A stretch of 64,000 nucleotides of DNA from an uncultured Propionibacterium sp. (GTDB taxonomy: Bacteria > Actinomycetota > Actinomycetes > Propionibacteriales > Propionibacteriaceae): positions 62,001-126,000 of the forward strand of contig CALHWB010000052.1 in the NCBI GenBank assembly GCA_938036835.1, written 5' to 3'. A program made the position numbers and the translations under genes. Position 1 is the first letter of the stretch. Each line of letters opens with the position of its first letter. The notes under the pieces were generated by a model. The model had not been told where the DNA came from. It saw only the letters and a program-made list of their open reading frames with translations, and made no database searches. Shown one piece after another: positions 25,594 to 34,370 of the stretch.

Positions 25594-28500
25594 TCAGCGG
25601 GCGTTGAAGTACCTGGCCTCCCGGTGATGGACGATTAGGGCATCGGTGGACTGCTCGGGATGCAACTGGAGTTCCTCGGACAGCACCACCCCGATGCGTT
25701 CGGGCTTCAGCAGCCCGCATAGCGGTCTGCGCAGTTCCAGATCGGGGCAGGCGGGATAGCCGAAGCTATAGCGGCTACCCCGATATGCCTGGTCACGGAT
25801 CTGCTCGGTGACCGGGCCGTCCTCGGCGGCCAATCCCAACTCGGTACGTATCCGCTGGTGCCAAAGTTCGGCCAACGCCTCGGTTAGTTGCACCGATAGG
25901 CCGTGCAGTTCCAGATAGCCGCGGTAGGCATTGGTCTCGAAAAGCCGTGCGGTCTCCTGGGATACCCGCTCCCCCATCGTCACCAATTGCAATGCCAGCA
26001 CATCGGGGCCGAGTTCGGCAGTCTCGGTGGCATCCCGGAAGAAGTCGGCCAGGCAAAGCCGGCGCCCCCTGGGCTGCCTGGGGAAGGTGAACCTGGCCAG
26101 TTCGCGCTCCGGATCGACAGGATCGCCGACTATCAGCCGCTCCGCCTGAGAGTGACATGGGAAGTAGCCGTGCACCACTGCGAACTGGGCCAGCCCGTCG
26201 GCCTGGATCCGGTCCAGCCAGGCCCGCAGCCGGGGCCGGCCCTCGGTGGCCACGAGCTCTGCATGCGTGAGGCCGTCCGGTGCCGAGCGCAGCCCCCACT
26301 GCCCCTGGAACAAGGCGCGCTCGTCGAGCCAACCGACGATGTCGGCCAGCTTGATTCCTTTGGTGACCCGGCTACCCCAAAACGGTGGCTCCGGTACCGC
26401 ACCGCGCCGGGCCACATCCGAACGCGTTCCTGGTTCGGGTGTGGGCAGTGGCTGGGTGGGCGCGGTCACTCGCCTGGGCCGTACCTCGGGCAATGCGGCA
26501 TCCGGCTCCCCCCGCTTGATGGCCATCAGGGTATCCAACAGCCCCAGGCCTTCGAAGGCATCCTTCGCGTAGCGCACCGTACCGTCATATAGCTCGGCCA
26601 GATCGTGATCCACGAACGACCGGGTCAGGGCGGCGCCGCCCAGCAATACCGGGAATCGGGTCGCCAGACCCCGCTGGTTCAGTTCGAGCAGGTAGTCACG
26701 CATCACTAAGGTGGATTTGACCAGCAACCCGGACATGCCGATGGCGTCGGCGTTATGTTGTTCGGCGGCCGCCAAGATGGCTGAGACAGGCTGTTTTATC
26801 CCGAGGTTCACCACCGTGTAGCCATTATTAGACACGATGATGTCGACCAGGTTCTTGCCGATGTCGTGCACATCGCCCTTCACGGTGGCCAGCACCAGGG
26901 TGCCCTTGCCGGTCCCCGCCCCCGAGTCGTCCAGATGCGGGGTCAGCCATGCCACGGCCTTCTTCATCGTCTCCGCGCTCTGTAGGACGAAGGGCAGTTG
27001 CATCTGCCCGGAACCGAACAGCTCACCCACGGTCTTCATACCACCGAGCAGATCATCGTTGATGATCTGCAGAGCCGGCCGGCTGGCCAGGGCCTCGCTG
27101 AGGTCATCCTCCAGCCCTCGATCGTTGCCCTCCACGATGCGTCTGGCTAGGCGTTCCGGAAGGGGCAGTGCGGCCAGCTCGGTCGCCCGCCGCTCGCGCA
27201 GCGAAGCCGTGGTGATCCCTTCGAATAGACCCAAGAAGCATTCCAGGGGGTCGTAGTCCGGCCGGCGGCGGTCCCAGATCAGATCCAGGGCGCATTCATA
27301 CTGGTTAGCGGGGATTTGCTCTACCGGCATGATCTTCGCCACACCGACGATGGCTGAATCGAGCCCGGCCTTGACGCACTCATCCAGGAAGACGCTGTTC
27401 AACACTACCCTGGCCGCCGGATTCAACCCGAAGCTGATATTCGATACCCCCAAGGTGGTCAGCACCCGGGGATGGGTCTTTTTCAACGCGCGGATGGCCT
27501 CGATGGTTTCGATGCCGTCTCGCCGGGTTTCGGCCTGGCCGGTGGCGATGGGGAAGGTCAGGGTATCGACCAGGATATCTTCCTCGTCCATGCCCCATTC
27601 GGTGGTCAATGCGGTGATCAGCCGTTCGGCGACGCGCAGTTTCCATTCGCTGGTGCGTGCCTGGCCCTGTTCGTCGATGGTTAGAGCCACTACCGCCGCG
27701 CCATGTTCCACCACCAGCGGCATCATCCTGCGGTAACGGGAACCCGGTCCGTCGCCATCCTCGAAGTTCACCGAATTGACGATTGCCCGGCCCGGCAGCC
27801 GGGCCAATCCGGCCGCGACTACCTCTGGTTCGGTGGAATCGAGCATCACCGGTAGAGTGATCGCGCTTGCGAAGCGGCCCGCCAACTCGGTCATGTCGGC
27901 GATGCCGTCCCGGCCCACGTAGTCGACGCAGAGATCCAGCACATGGGCGCCGGAGCGCGATTGGTCCCGGGCCAATCCGACGCAGTCCTCCCAGTTACCG
28001 GCGAGCATGGCCTCCCGGAAGGCCTTAGAGCCATTCGCGTTGGTGCGTTCTCCGATCGCCAGATAGCTGGTGTGCTGTTTCAGGGCTACCTCCGAATATA
28101 GCGAGGCAACCGAGCTGATCACAGTCGGTTTGCGGATGGTGACCGGACGGTCGGTGCCCACGACCTGGGCGACGGCGCGGATATGATCCGGTGTGGTACC
28201 ACAGCACCCGCCGACCAGCGTCAATCCGAAGTCGGTGGCGTACTCGTCCAGGGCGGCAGCAAGCCCCTGCGGGCCGAGCGGATAGCGGGCGCCATGCGGA
28301 GTGAGTTCCGGCAGTCCGGCATTGGGCATAGCGGAAAGTCCGATCCCGGCATGCCGGGCAAGATAGCGCAGGTGCTCGGCCATCTCTGCCGGCCCGGTCG
28401 CACAGTTCAGGCCAAGCACATCCACCCCCAGGGGGGCCAGGGTGGCCAGCGCGGCCCCGATCTCGGTACCCAACAGCATCGATCCGGTGGTCTCCACCGT

Positions 28501-29070
28501 GATGGAACAGAGAATCGGCAGGTCGATCCCGGCGGCGGCCCGGGCTCGTTTGGCCGCGATCACCGCCGCCCTGGCCTGGGCAAGGTCTTGACAGGTTTCG
28601 ATCTGTACCGCATCGATCCCACCTCGGATCATCGCGGCGATCTGGGCCTGATAGGTTGCGCAGAGTTCGGTGAAGCCGATATGACCCAAGGTTGGTAGTT
28701 TCGTACCCGGTCCGACACTGCCCAAAACGAAGCGGGGCCTGGCCGGCGTGCTGAATTCATCGGCCACCCGGCGAGCGATCCGGGCGCCCGCCTCGGCCAG
28801 TTCGCCAATCTGATCGGCGATATCGTATTCGCTCAGAGCCGATAAGTTGGCTCCGAAGGTGTTGGTCTCCACACAGTCCGAACCGGCGGCGAGATAGGCC
28901 TGGTGTATTTCGGCGACTACTTCGGGACGGGTTCTGTTCAGGACCTCATTGCAGCCTTCGAGCCCTTCGAAATCATCCAGGTCCAGATCGAATCCCTGCA
29001 GCATGGTACCCATCGCCCCGTCGGCCACCAGGACGCGGTGGAACAGATGGTCACGAAGGCTTCTAGGCAT
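25594..29070 (-). CDS. metH: cobalamin-dependent methionine synthase
   Basis: Transfers a methyl group from methyltetrahydrofolate through cobalamin to homocysteine. 1158 residues from ATG 29070, slightly short of the usual ~1200. Domain order: homocysteine-binding with DGAMGTMLQ and the zinc Cys pair in VGGCCGTTP (residues ~1-320); pterin-binding (ERTNANGSKAFREAM onward); B12 cap and binding with DVHDIGKNLVDIIVSNNGY, whose His is the lower cobalt ligand; and SAM-reactivation with RYSFGYPACPDLELRRPL. The start is preceded by TACGCT at seven bases, suggesting a leaderless mRNA, and no cobalamin riboswitch fits the 98-base intergenic space. It shows the cell uses B12. Confidence 0.96.
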   Translation of the reverse strand: MPRSLRDHLFHRVLVADGAMGTMLQGFDLDLDDFEGLEGCNEVLNRTRPEVVAEIHQAYLAAGSDCVETNTFGANLSALSEYDIADQIGELAEAGARIARRVADEFSTPARPRFVLGSVGPGTKLPTLGHIGFTELCATYQAQIAAMIRGGIDAVQIETCQDLAQARAAVIAAKRARAAAGIDLPILCSITVETTGSMLLGTEIGAALATLAPLGVDVLGLNCATGPAEMAEHLRYLARHAGIGLSAMPNAGLPELTPHGARYPLGPQGLAAALDEYATDFGLTLVGGCCGTTPDHIRAVAQVVGTDRPVTIRKPTVISSVASLYSEVALKQHTSYLAIGERTNANGSKAFREAMLAGNWEDCVGLARDQSRSGAHVLDLCVDYVGRDGIADMTELAGRFASAITLPVMLDSTEPEVVAAGLARLPGRAIVNSVNFEDGDGPGSRYRRMMPLVVEHGAAVVALTIDEQGQARTSEWKLRVAERLITALTTEWGMDEEDILVDTLTFPIATGQAETRRDGIETIEAIRALKKTHPRVLTTLGVSNISFGLNPAARVVLNSVFLDECVKAGLDSAIVGVAKIMPVEQIPANQYECALDLIWDRRRPDYDPLECFLGLFEGITTASLRERRATELAALPLPERLARRIVEGNDRGLEDDLSEALASRPALQIINDDLLGGMKTVGELFGSGQMQLPFVLQSAETMKKAVAWLTPHLDDSGAGTGKGTLVLATVKGDVHDIGKNLVDIIVSNNGYTVVNLGIKQPVSAILAAAEQHNADAIGMSGLLVKSTLVMRDYLLELNQRGLATRFPVLLGGAALTRSFVDHDLAELYDGTVRYAKDAFEGLGLLDTLMAIKRGEPDAALPEVRPRRVTAPTQPLPTPEPGTRSDVARRGAVPEPPFWGSRVTKGIKLADIVGWLDERALFQGQWGLRSAPDGLTHAELVATEGRPRLRAWLDRIQADGLAQFAVVHGYFPCHSQAERLIVGDPVDPERELARFTFPRQPRGRRLCLADFFRDATETAELGPDVLALQLVTMGERVSQETARLFETNAYRGYLELHGLSVQLTEALAELWHQRIRTELGLAAEDGPVTEQIRDQAYRGSRYSFGYPACPDLELRRPLCGLLKPERIGVVLSEELQLHPEQSTDALIVHHREARYFNAR

Positions 29071-29077
29071 GTCTACT

Positions 29078-29083
29078 AGCGTA
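29078..29083 (-). promoter_or_regulatory. leaderless-type -10 element of metH
   Basis: On the minus strand TACGCT (29083 to 29078) precedes ATG 29070 by seven bases; no ribosome site lies between. No clear -35 element. Confidence 0.4.
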
Positions 29084-29156
29084 GTGGGCGGCGGAACCGC
29101 CTTGACCGGCCGGCCACGGCGTTGACGATGATGGTCGCTATATCGGATGGGCAGAC

Positions 29157-29162
29157 TATGTT
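29157..29162 (+). promoter_or_regulatory. leaderless-type -10 element of PAC2 gene
   Basis: TATGTT (29157-29162) fits TANNNT and ends six bases before ATG 29169. The TTGACG at 29122-29127 is too far upstream to be its -35. Confidence 0.4.
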
Positions 29163-29168
29163 GGGGGC

Positions 29169-29999
29169 ATGGCAGGACGCGCGAAGCTGCGGCGCCCAGT
29201 GGTTGTGGGGGCCTTCGAGGGCTGGAACGATGCCGCCGACGCCGCTTCGGCGGTGGTCGAGCACATTGCCGCGTCCTATCCAACCGAGGTGTTGTTCAAC
29301 CTGGATGGCGACGATTACTACGACTACCAATCGGTACGCCCCCGAGTGGTTCGGCAGGCGGCGGGGCGCGAGATCGTCTGGCCTAAGACGATGCTGCGGC
29401 GCACCCGGCTACCCGATCGTGACCTGATCCTGCTCAGCGGTCCGGAACCCAACCTGCGGTGGCGACAGTATTGTGCGGCGGTCATCTCGGCGCTACGCAG
29501 TCAGGAACCCGAGTTGGTGGTATTGCTTGGCGCGATGCTGACCGACTCGCCGCATTCCCGGCCGCTTCCGGTGACCGGTAACAGTACCGATGCCGGGCTG
29601 GCGCGTGCGCTCGGATTGGATCCGACCAACTATGAGGGCCCCACCGGCATCACCGGGGTGCTGGCCGATGGCTGCCGACGGGCCGGTCTGCGAGCGATAT
29701 CGCTGTGGGTTTCGGTACCGCACTATGTGGCTGCACCGCCCAACCCGAAGGCCGTCCTGGCCCTGCTCAGCCATGTGGAGGATCTGTTGGACATCGCCCT
29801 GGAATTGGGCGATTTACCCGCCCAAGCCCAGGCCTGGCAGCGCGGCATCGATGAACTCGCCACCGAGGACGCCGATTTCAGCGAATACGTCGGGCAGCTG
29901 GAGGCCCAGCAGGACGAGGGCGAGCTACCGGAGACGACCGGCGATCGGTTGGCCGCGGAATTCCAGCGCTATCTACGCAGGCGCGACGACCAGGCCTGA
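29169..29999 (+). CDS. PAC2-family protein (proteasome assembly chaperone-like)
   Basis: Soluble protein of 276 residues with the PAC2 fold signature: VVVGAFEGWNDAADAASAVVEHI at the N-terminus, LILLSGPEPNLRW, VVLLGAML..DSPHSRPLPVTG and GPTGITGVLADGCRRAGLRAISLWVSVPHYVAAPPNPKA. The C-terminal ~60 residues are acidic and helical. In eukaryotes PAC2 relatives assist proteasome assembly; the role of the actinobacterial family is not settled. The presence of prcBA in the same window makes a functional link worth noting but not proven. It is divergent from metH. Confidence 0.88.
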   Translation: MAGRAKLRRPVVVGAFEGWNDAADAASAVVEHIAASYPTEVLFNLDGDDYYDYQSVRPRVVRQAAGREIVWPKTMLRRTRLPDRDLILLSGPEPNLRWRQYCAAVISALRSQEPELVVLLGAMLTDSPHSRPLPVTGNSTDAGLARALGLDPTNYEGPTGITGVLADGCRRAGLRAISLWVSVPHYVAAPPNPKAVLALLSHVEDLLDIALELGDLPAQAQAWQRGIDELATEDADFSEYVGQLEAQQDEGELPETTGDRLAAEFQRYLRRRDDQA

Positions 30000-30059
30000 A
30001 CAGGGCAGCGTCCAGGATCGTCGATTGCCGCAGGCAGAACGCACAGCAGCTTCATTCCC

Positions 30060-30065
30060 TATAGT
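30060..30065 (+). promoter_or_regulatory. leaderless-type -10 element of deacetylase gene
   Basis: TATAGT (30060-30065) is a near-consensus -10 and ends seven bases before GTG 30073, with no ribosome site between. Confidence 0.5.
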
Positions 30066-30072
30066 GGTTGGC

Positions 30073-30921
30073 GTGAATCGTCGTTTACGCTTGATAATCT
30101 TCGGGATGTGCCTGTTGGCGCCGGGCACTACCAGCTGTTCCGGAACGGCTGAGGAACCCAATCCGGCCACACCGCAGGCCACCGCGGCAACCAGCGCAAC
30201 GCCGTCCGAGCCCATTCAGGAAGCCAGTCCCGGTAGTCCCACACAATCCGCCAAGACCCCGGGCGATGCGGCACCGACGCCCACCGTAACCACACCGGAA
30301 CCAGTAGATTGCCGGGTGGCGAACTGCGTCGCACTCACCTATGACGATGGTCCCTCCCCGCTGACCAATCAGTTGCTGGATACTTTCGAGTCGCGGCAGG
30401 CGGTGGCCACCCTCTTCCTTAACGGCCAGTATGTGGACGACAACCCCAACCCCATCCTGCGGGCCAAGCAGCTCGGTATGGAGATCGGCAACCACACCAC
30501 CAGCCATCCCCACCTACCTGAACTGGCTCCCGAAGCCATCGACTTCGAGATCGCCGATACCCAGCAGCGCATTCAGGCCGTCACCGGTAGCTATCCGACG
30601 CTGCTGCGTCCACCCTATGGAGAACGCAATGCGCTGGTTGACCAGGTCGCCGGCAACCACGGACTGGCCGTGATCGGCTGGACCGATAGCCCGGCCGACT
30701 GGCAGAACACCGATATGGACACGGTCGTCGCGTTGACCTTGTCCCGGGTTCGGCCCGGGGCCATCATCCTGATGCACGACACCCACCAGTGGACGGTGGA
30801 TGCGGCCCCCCAGATCATCGACGGGCTGCGGGCCCAAGGGTACACGCTGGTCACCGTCAGTCAGATCATCGGGGCACCCGAACCGGGCATGCTATACGTC
30901 GATGGTCAGGCGCCGGCCTGA
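30073..30921 (+). CDS. polysaccharide deacetylase lipoprotein (NodB domain)
   Basis: Exported hydrolase of 282 residues. From GTG 30073 the N-terminus is NRRLRLIIFGMCLLAPGTTSC, a signal peptide with a slightly atypical lipobox (TTSC), then a ~60-residue Thr/Pro/Ala-rich linker for the cell wall. The NodB catalytic domain follows: motif 1 ALTYDDGPS (catalytic and metal Asp), motif 2 HTTSHPHL (metal His pair), motif 3 RPPYGERN, motif 4 IGWTDSPADW, motif 5 LMHDTH. It should remove acetyl groups from peptidoglycan or another wall glycan, which typically gives lysozyme resistance. It is a single gene convergent with rpe. Confidence 0.92.
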   Translation: MNRRLRLIIFGMCLLAPGTTSCSGTAEEPNPATPQATAATSATPSEPIQEASPGSPTQSAKTPGDAAPTPTVTTPEPVDCRVANCVALTYDDGPSPLTNQLLDTFESRQAVATLFLNGQYVDDNPNPILRAKQLGMEIGNHTTSHPHLPELAPEAIDFEIADTQQRIQAVTGSYPTLLRPPYGERNALVDQVAGNHGLAVIGWTDSPADWQNTDMDTVVALTLSRVRPGAIILMHDTHQWTVDAAPQIIDGLRAQGYTLVTVSQIIGAPEPGMLYVDGQAPA

Positions 30922-30965
30922 GCCCAGGCTATCGTACCCAGCTGTTCCGGAGCCGGCGGTGCCGA

Positions 30966-31646
30966 TCAGTCCGCCCGGTGGCGGCAGGCCGCGACGGCTT
31001 GGGCACGCAGATCGGTAACCATCTGGTCGGCGTCTTCGGCCCGGTAGACCGCGGTACCCGCAACGAACATGTCTGCACCCGCTTCGGCGCAGCGTCCAAT
31101 GGTTTGCATTGAGATTCCGCCGTCAACCTGGATCCAGATATCCTGCCCGGTGCCGGCCACCAACTGCCGGGTCCGGTGGATCTTGGGCAGTACCAGATCA
31201 AGGAAACGCTGGCCTCCGAAGCCTGGTTCGACGGTCATCAGCAGCACCATGTCCAGTTCGGTGAGCAGGTCGGCATATGGCTCGATCGGGGTTGCCGGTT
31301 TCAGTGCTATTGCCGCCCGCGCTCCTAGGCTGCGGATCTCTCGGGCGGTCCGGATTGGGGCTTGCGAGGCCTCGGCATGGAAGCTGACCGATTCGCACCC
31401 CAGGTCGGCATAGGCCGGTGCCCAGGTATCCGGGTTTTCGATCATTAGATGGATGTCCATCGGCAGCTGGTTGTGTTTGCGCAGGGCGGCCACCACCGGC
31501 AGGCCGAAGGTCAGGTTCGGCACGAAGTGATTGTCCATGACGTCGACGTGCAAGAAGTCGGCACTTGGAATACGCGCCACCTCGGCGGCCAGATTGGCGA
31601 GATCGGCGTTCAGGATGCTGGGAGCGATGCGCACGGCCACTCGCAT
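30966..31646 (-). CDS. rpe: ribulose-phosphate 3-epimerase
   Basis: Pentose-phosphate pathway enzyme interconverting ribulose 5-phosphate and xylulose 5-phosphate, 226 residues, normal length. Conserved metal and catalytic segments are IAPSILNADLANL, FLHVDVMDNHFVPNLTFG, DIHLMIENPD, LLMTVEPGFGGQRF and IQVDGGISMQT. It follows rsmB with a three-base gap and is the last gene of the long minus-strand array, as in other actinomycetes (fmt-rsmB-rpe). Confidence 0.96.
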   Translation of the reverse strand: MRVAVRIAPSILNADLANLAAEVARIPSADFLHVDVMDNHFVPNLTFGLPVVAALRKHNQLPMDIHLMIENPDTWAPAYADLGCESVSFHAEASQAPIRTAREIRSLGARAAIALKPATPIEPYADLLTELDMVLLMTVEPGFGGQRFLDLVLPKIHRTRQLVAGTGQDIWIQVDGGISMQTIGRCAEAGADMFVAGTAVYRAEDADQMVTDLRAQAVAACRHRAD

Positions 31647-31649
31647 AGC

Positions 31650-33020
31650 CTAGCGGTCGCCGCGGCGCAGCAAGGCGCAAAACATGGCGTCGGTGTCATG
31701 CCGGTGGGGCCACAGCTGAATGAACCGGTCATCCAGCCGACTGGCTGCCTGCGGAACTTGTGGCAACAGTGGGGGTGCGTTCAGGATTTCGACACCCTTG
31801 GCCGACTGCACCACTGCCAGGGTCTCCTGCCGGTGGGGCGAACAGGTGATGTAGGCGATCACGCCACCGGGCATGGCAGCCGAAATCGCGCTAGCCAACA
31901 GCCTGGTTTGCAGCCGGGCGAGCGACTTGACCTGCCCGGCCCGATCACGCCAGCGGGCCTCGGGACGCCGCCGCAGCGCTCCCAGACCACTACAGGGAGC
32001 GTCGACCACCACCAGCGCGAAGGATCCGGGCTGCCATGCCGGGCGGGTTCCGTCGGCCACGATCACCTGATGACCCGCATGCCCGGCCCCGGTCCGGGGG
32101 TAGCCGCGTAGGCTGGCCGCTACCAGCTCTGCCCGGTGCGGATGCAATTCCGCAGCGACCAGCAGCCCGGGCGATAGGCCGCGGAGCAGCGCGGACTTGC
32201 CTCCCGGGCCGGCACACAGATCCAGCCATGGTCCCCGTGGGCATGCGGCGCGGGTGGCGGCCCGGATCACCAGTTGGCTGCCCTCGTCCTGGACGCCGGC
32301 TCGGCCTGCCCGAATCGCCGGCAGTGCTTCCGGATCGCCAGGCCGGCTGGCGCCCCAGGGCGACCACCGGGCTGGCTCGGCGCCTGCGGTCACAAGCTCG
32401 GCGACCTCGCCGAGGCCGGGACGTACTGCAAGCATCGGCACCGGTGGGCGGTTGTCTGCAGCCAGCAATTCGGCCAGTTCGGCGTCATCGCCGGACAGGG
32501 TATCCGCGAAGGCCTGGACGATCCATTCTGGATGGGCATACCGGAGGGCCATGGCGGCCAGCGGATCAAGGCCGGCGGTCAACTCGGCAAGCCACCGATC
32601 CAGGCTCCGTGCGGCTAGCCTGCGCACGATGGCATTCACCACCCCGGTGGTGTGCTCGCCGATGGCGATGGCAGCCAGGTCGACACTGGTGGCGACCGCG
32701 GCGTGCACCGGCGTCCGGGTGCCGAACAACTGATGGCAGGCCAGCCGCAGCACATCGACCACGGCCGGTTGTAAGGAACCCAGTGACCGGCCAGCGGCCG
32801 CCTCGATTACCCGATCGTAGCTGCCCTGCCAGCGGCAGGTGCCGTGCACCAGTTCGGTGACGAAACCTGCATCCTGGGTATTCAGGGCAGTAACCAGCGG
32901 GCCGAGAACCAAGTTCGCGTAGGCCTGTTCCCCATTGATCCTGCGCAGCGCTGCCAGGGCGGCCAACCGGGCTGGATCACGGCGGCGGGAGCGCCCTGCC
33001 CGCCTGCGCGGTTCACGCAT
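31650..33020 (-). CDS. rsmB: 16S rRNA m5C967 methyltransferase RsmB
   Basis: SAM-dependent rRNA methyltransferase of 456 residues. An Arg-rich start (REPRRRAGRSRRRDPAR) leads into a NusB-like RNA-binding domain (~20-150), then the catalytic Rossmann domain: WLDLCAGPGGKSALLRG (motif I), VVVDAPCSGLGALRRRPEARWR and ITCSPHRQETLAVV, which hold the two catalytic cysteines. The start overlaps the fmt stop by eight bases. Members modify C967 of 16S rRNA. Confidence 0.94.
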   Translation of the reverse strand: MREPRRRAGRSRRRDPARLAALAALRRINGEQAYANLVLGPLVTALNTQDAGFVTELVHGTCRWQGSYDRVIEAAAGRSLGSLQPAVVDVLRLACHQLFGTRTPVHAAVATSVDLAAIAIGEHTTGVVNAIVRRLAARSLDRWLAELTAGLDPLAAMALRYAHPEWIVQAFADTLSGDDAELAELLAADNRPPVPMLAVRPGLGEVAELVTAGAEPARWSPWGASRPGDPEALPAIRAGRAGVQDEGSQLVIRAATRAACPRGPWLDLCAGPGGKSALLRGLSPGLLVAAELHPHRAELVAASLRGYPRTGAGHAGHQVIVADGTRPAWQPGSFALVVVDAPCSGLGALRRRPEARWRDRAGQVKSLARLQTRLLASAISAAMPGGVIAYITCSPHRQETLAVVQSAKGVEILNAPPLLPQVPQAASRLDDRFIQLWPHRHDTDAMFCALLRRGDR

Positions 33021-33942
33021 CGAAACTCAGTGGCTGCGCTGCAGGCCAGCGATGCCCGCGGGCCCAATCCGCAGCCAGCATGACCTTCTTGCCAAAGGCC
33101 TGAACACGCACCAATTCCAGGGTTCCTGAACCGGTACCGACCCAGAGGTGGCGGCGATCCGCCTGCAATTCGCCGCCGGCCAGTCTGGGGCCCTGCGGAT
33201 CGGGCCTGGCCGCCAGGATGGCGAACCGCCGGCCGGCCAAGGTCGTCCAGGCACCCGGTTCGGGGCTGGCTGCGCGGATCGTCCGCAGAAGGCTATCGGC
33301 CGGCTGAGCCCAATCGAGACGCATCTCATCCGGGGTCAGTTTGGCGGCGAGGACGATCCCGGTCGCATCCTGCGGGTGGGGTTTCCGGCCGGCGGCCAAA
33401 TCATCAAGGGCAGCCAGCAACAAGTGCACTCCCGATCCGGCGAGCCGGGACAACAACTCACCGCTGGTCTCGGTTGCACCGATCGGGGTCGGCTCGCTGC
33501 GGAAGACCGGGCCGGCATCCAACTGCTTGATGATACGGAACACGGTGGCACCGGTGACCTGGTCACCGGCCAGGATGGCCCGCTGTACCGGTGCGGCACC
33601 TCGCCATCGTGGCAGCAGCGAAAAGTGTAGATTGAGCCAGCCACCGGGCACGGCGTCAAGCAGCGGTTGGGGCAGCAGCATGCCGAATGCGACCACCACG
33701 GCAGCGTCCAGATCCAAGGCCCGAATCTGCGCTACCAACTCGGCGTCGGGGCCGACCGGTTTCAGTACCGGGAACCCAAGTTCGTCGGCCAGCACCGCCA
33801 CCGGGGATGGGCTGGGGCGTCGGCGGCGGCCAGCCGGGGCATCCGGGCGGGTCAACACTGCGGCGACAGAATGGGCGGAGTCGGCAAGCGCGCGCAGGCT
33901 GGGCAGGGCGACCTCCGGGGTACCGGCAAACAGAATCCTCAC
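33013..33942 (-). CDS. fmt: methionyl-tRNA formyltransferase
   Basis: Formylates initiator Met-tRNA with 10-formyltetrahydrofolate. GTG 33942 gives 309 residues and the classical start RILFAGTPEVALPSL; it is preferred over ATG 33948 because TAGACT lies exactly six bases upstream. LNLHFSLLPRWRGAAPVQRAILAGD holds the catalytic His and the SLLP motif; the C-terminal tRNA-binding domain contains RLDWAQPADSL. A peptide deformylase gene, often next to fmt, is absent here. Overlaps rsmB by eight bases. Confidence 0.95.
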   Translation of the reverse strand: MRILFAGTPEVALPSLRALADSAHSVAAVLTRPDAPAGRRRRPSPSPVAVLADELGFPVLKPVGPDAELVAQIRALDLDAAVVVAFGMLLPQPLLDAVPGGWLNLHFSLLPRWRGAAPVQRAILAGDQVTGATVFRIIKQLDAGPVFRSEPTPIGATETSGELLSRLAGSGVHLLLAALDDLAAGRKPHPQDATGIVLAAKLTPDEMRLDWAQPADSLLRTIRAASPEPGAWTTLAGRRFAILAARPDPQGPRLAGGELQADRRHLWVGTGSGTLELVRVQAFGKKVMLAADWARGHRWPAAQPLSFDA

Positions 33943-33948
33943 CCCCAT

Positions 33949-33954
33949 AGTCTA
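33949..33954 (-). promoter_or_regulatory. leaderless-type -10 element of fmt
   Basis: Minus-strand TAGACT (33954 to 33949) ends six bases before GTG 33942. It indicates that fmt-rsmB-rpe has its own promoter after the 420-base gap that follows priA. Confidence 0.45.
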
Positions 33955-34370
33955 GGAGGAACCTTCGGATGACCACATCGATGCCCTGGGACACCTGCGG
34001 CAGACCCGCAGTCGACGAAGATCCCACCCCCTAAACCTGGGATTACCAGGCATCCCAAGAAGATTCTTCATATAGAAGAACCTTCCGATCTGAGTTGGGT
34101 CCCCTTGCCGTGACCAGTCCGCCGCACATTACGCCAGATCGCCACTCGGCCCCGGCTCAATGCCGAAACCACTACGATCATCGACGAGATCCTGGGTCGC
34201 TAAAAGCCCAACTTGGGTAAGACAGGCTGCCGGATGGCGAGCACATCGGTTAGCTAGTGCCGGTGGGTCCCGGGCCCAGTGGAAACCATGCCCCAATCCA
34301 GCCATGGCAGCCGGGGCGGCCAGGCCAGGGGCACCGCGCTGCTGGCGCTGAGCTGTCCCCCGGGGACGCC
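33955..34370. other. non-coding gap between fmt and priA with short inverted repeats
   Basis: No complete gene is visible in about 416 bases. It holds small inverted repeats: CCTGG-gatta-CCAGG (34036-34050), GAAGA-T-TCTTC running into TTCTTC-atata-GAAGAA (34059-34080) and CCCAA-c-TTGGG (34207-34217). A near-direct repeat of GGAACCTTCGGAT occurs at ~33958 and ~34077. On the plus strand an open stretch of 28 codons without a start ends in TAA at 34201-34203 and reads LRQIATRPRLNAETTT then IIDEILGR, which could be the tail of a lost antitoxin-like gene. None of these is a proven terminator. Confidence 0.4.

Noticed and set aside
29071..29168. Possible cobalamin riboswitch before metH
   Set aside because: The intergenic space is far too short and lacks a B12-box-like sequence.
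32036..32860. 274-codon Arg/Pro-rich frame opposite rsmB
   Set aside because: Composition is that of an out-of-frame high-GC shadow and the sense gene is intact.
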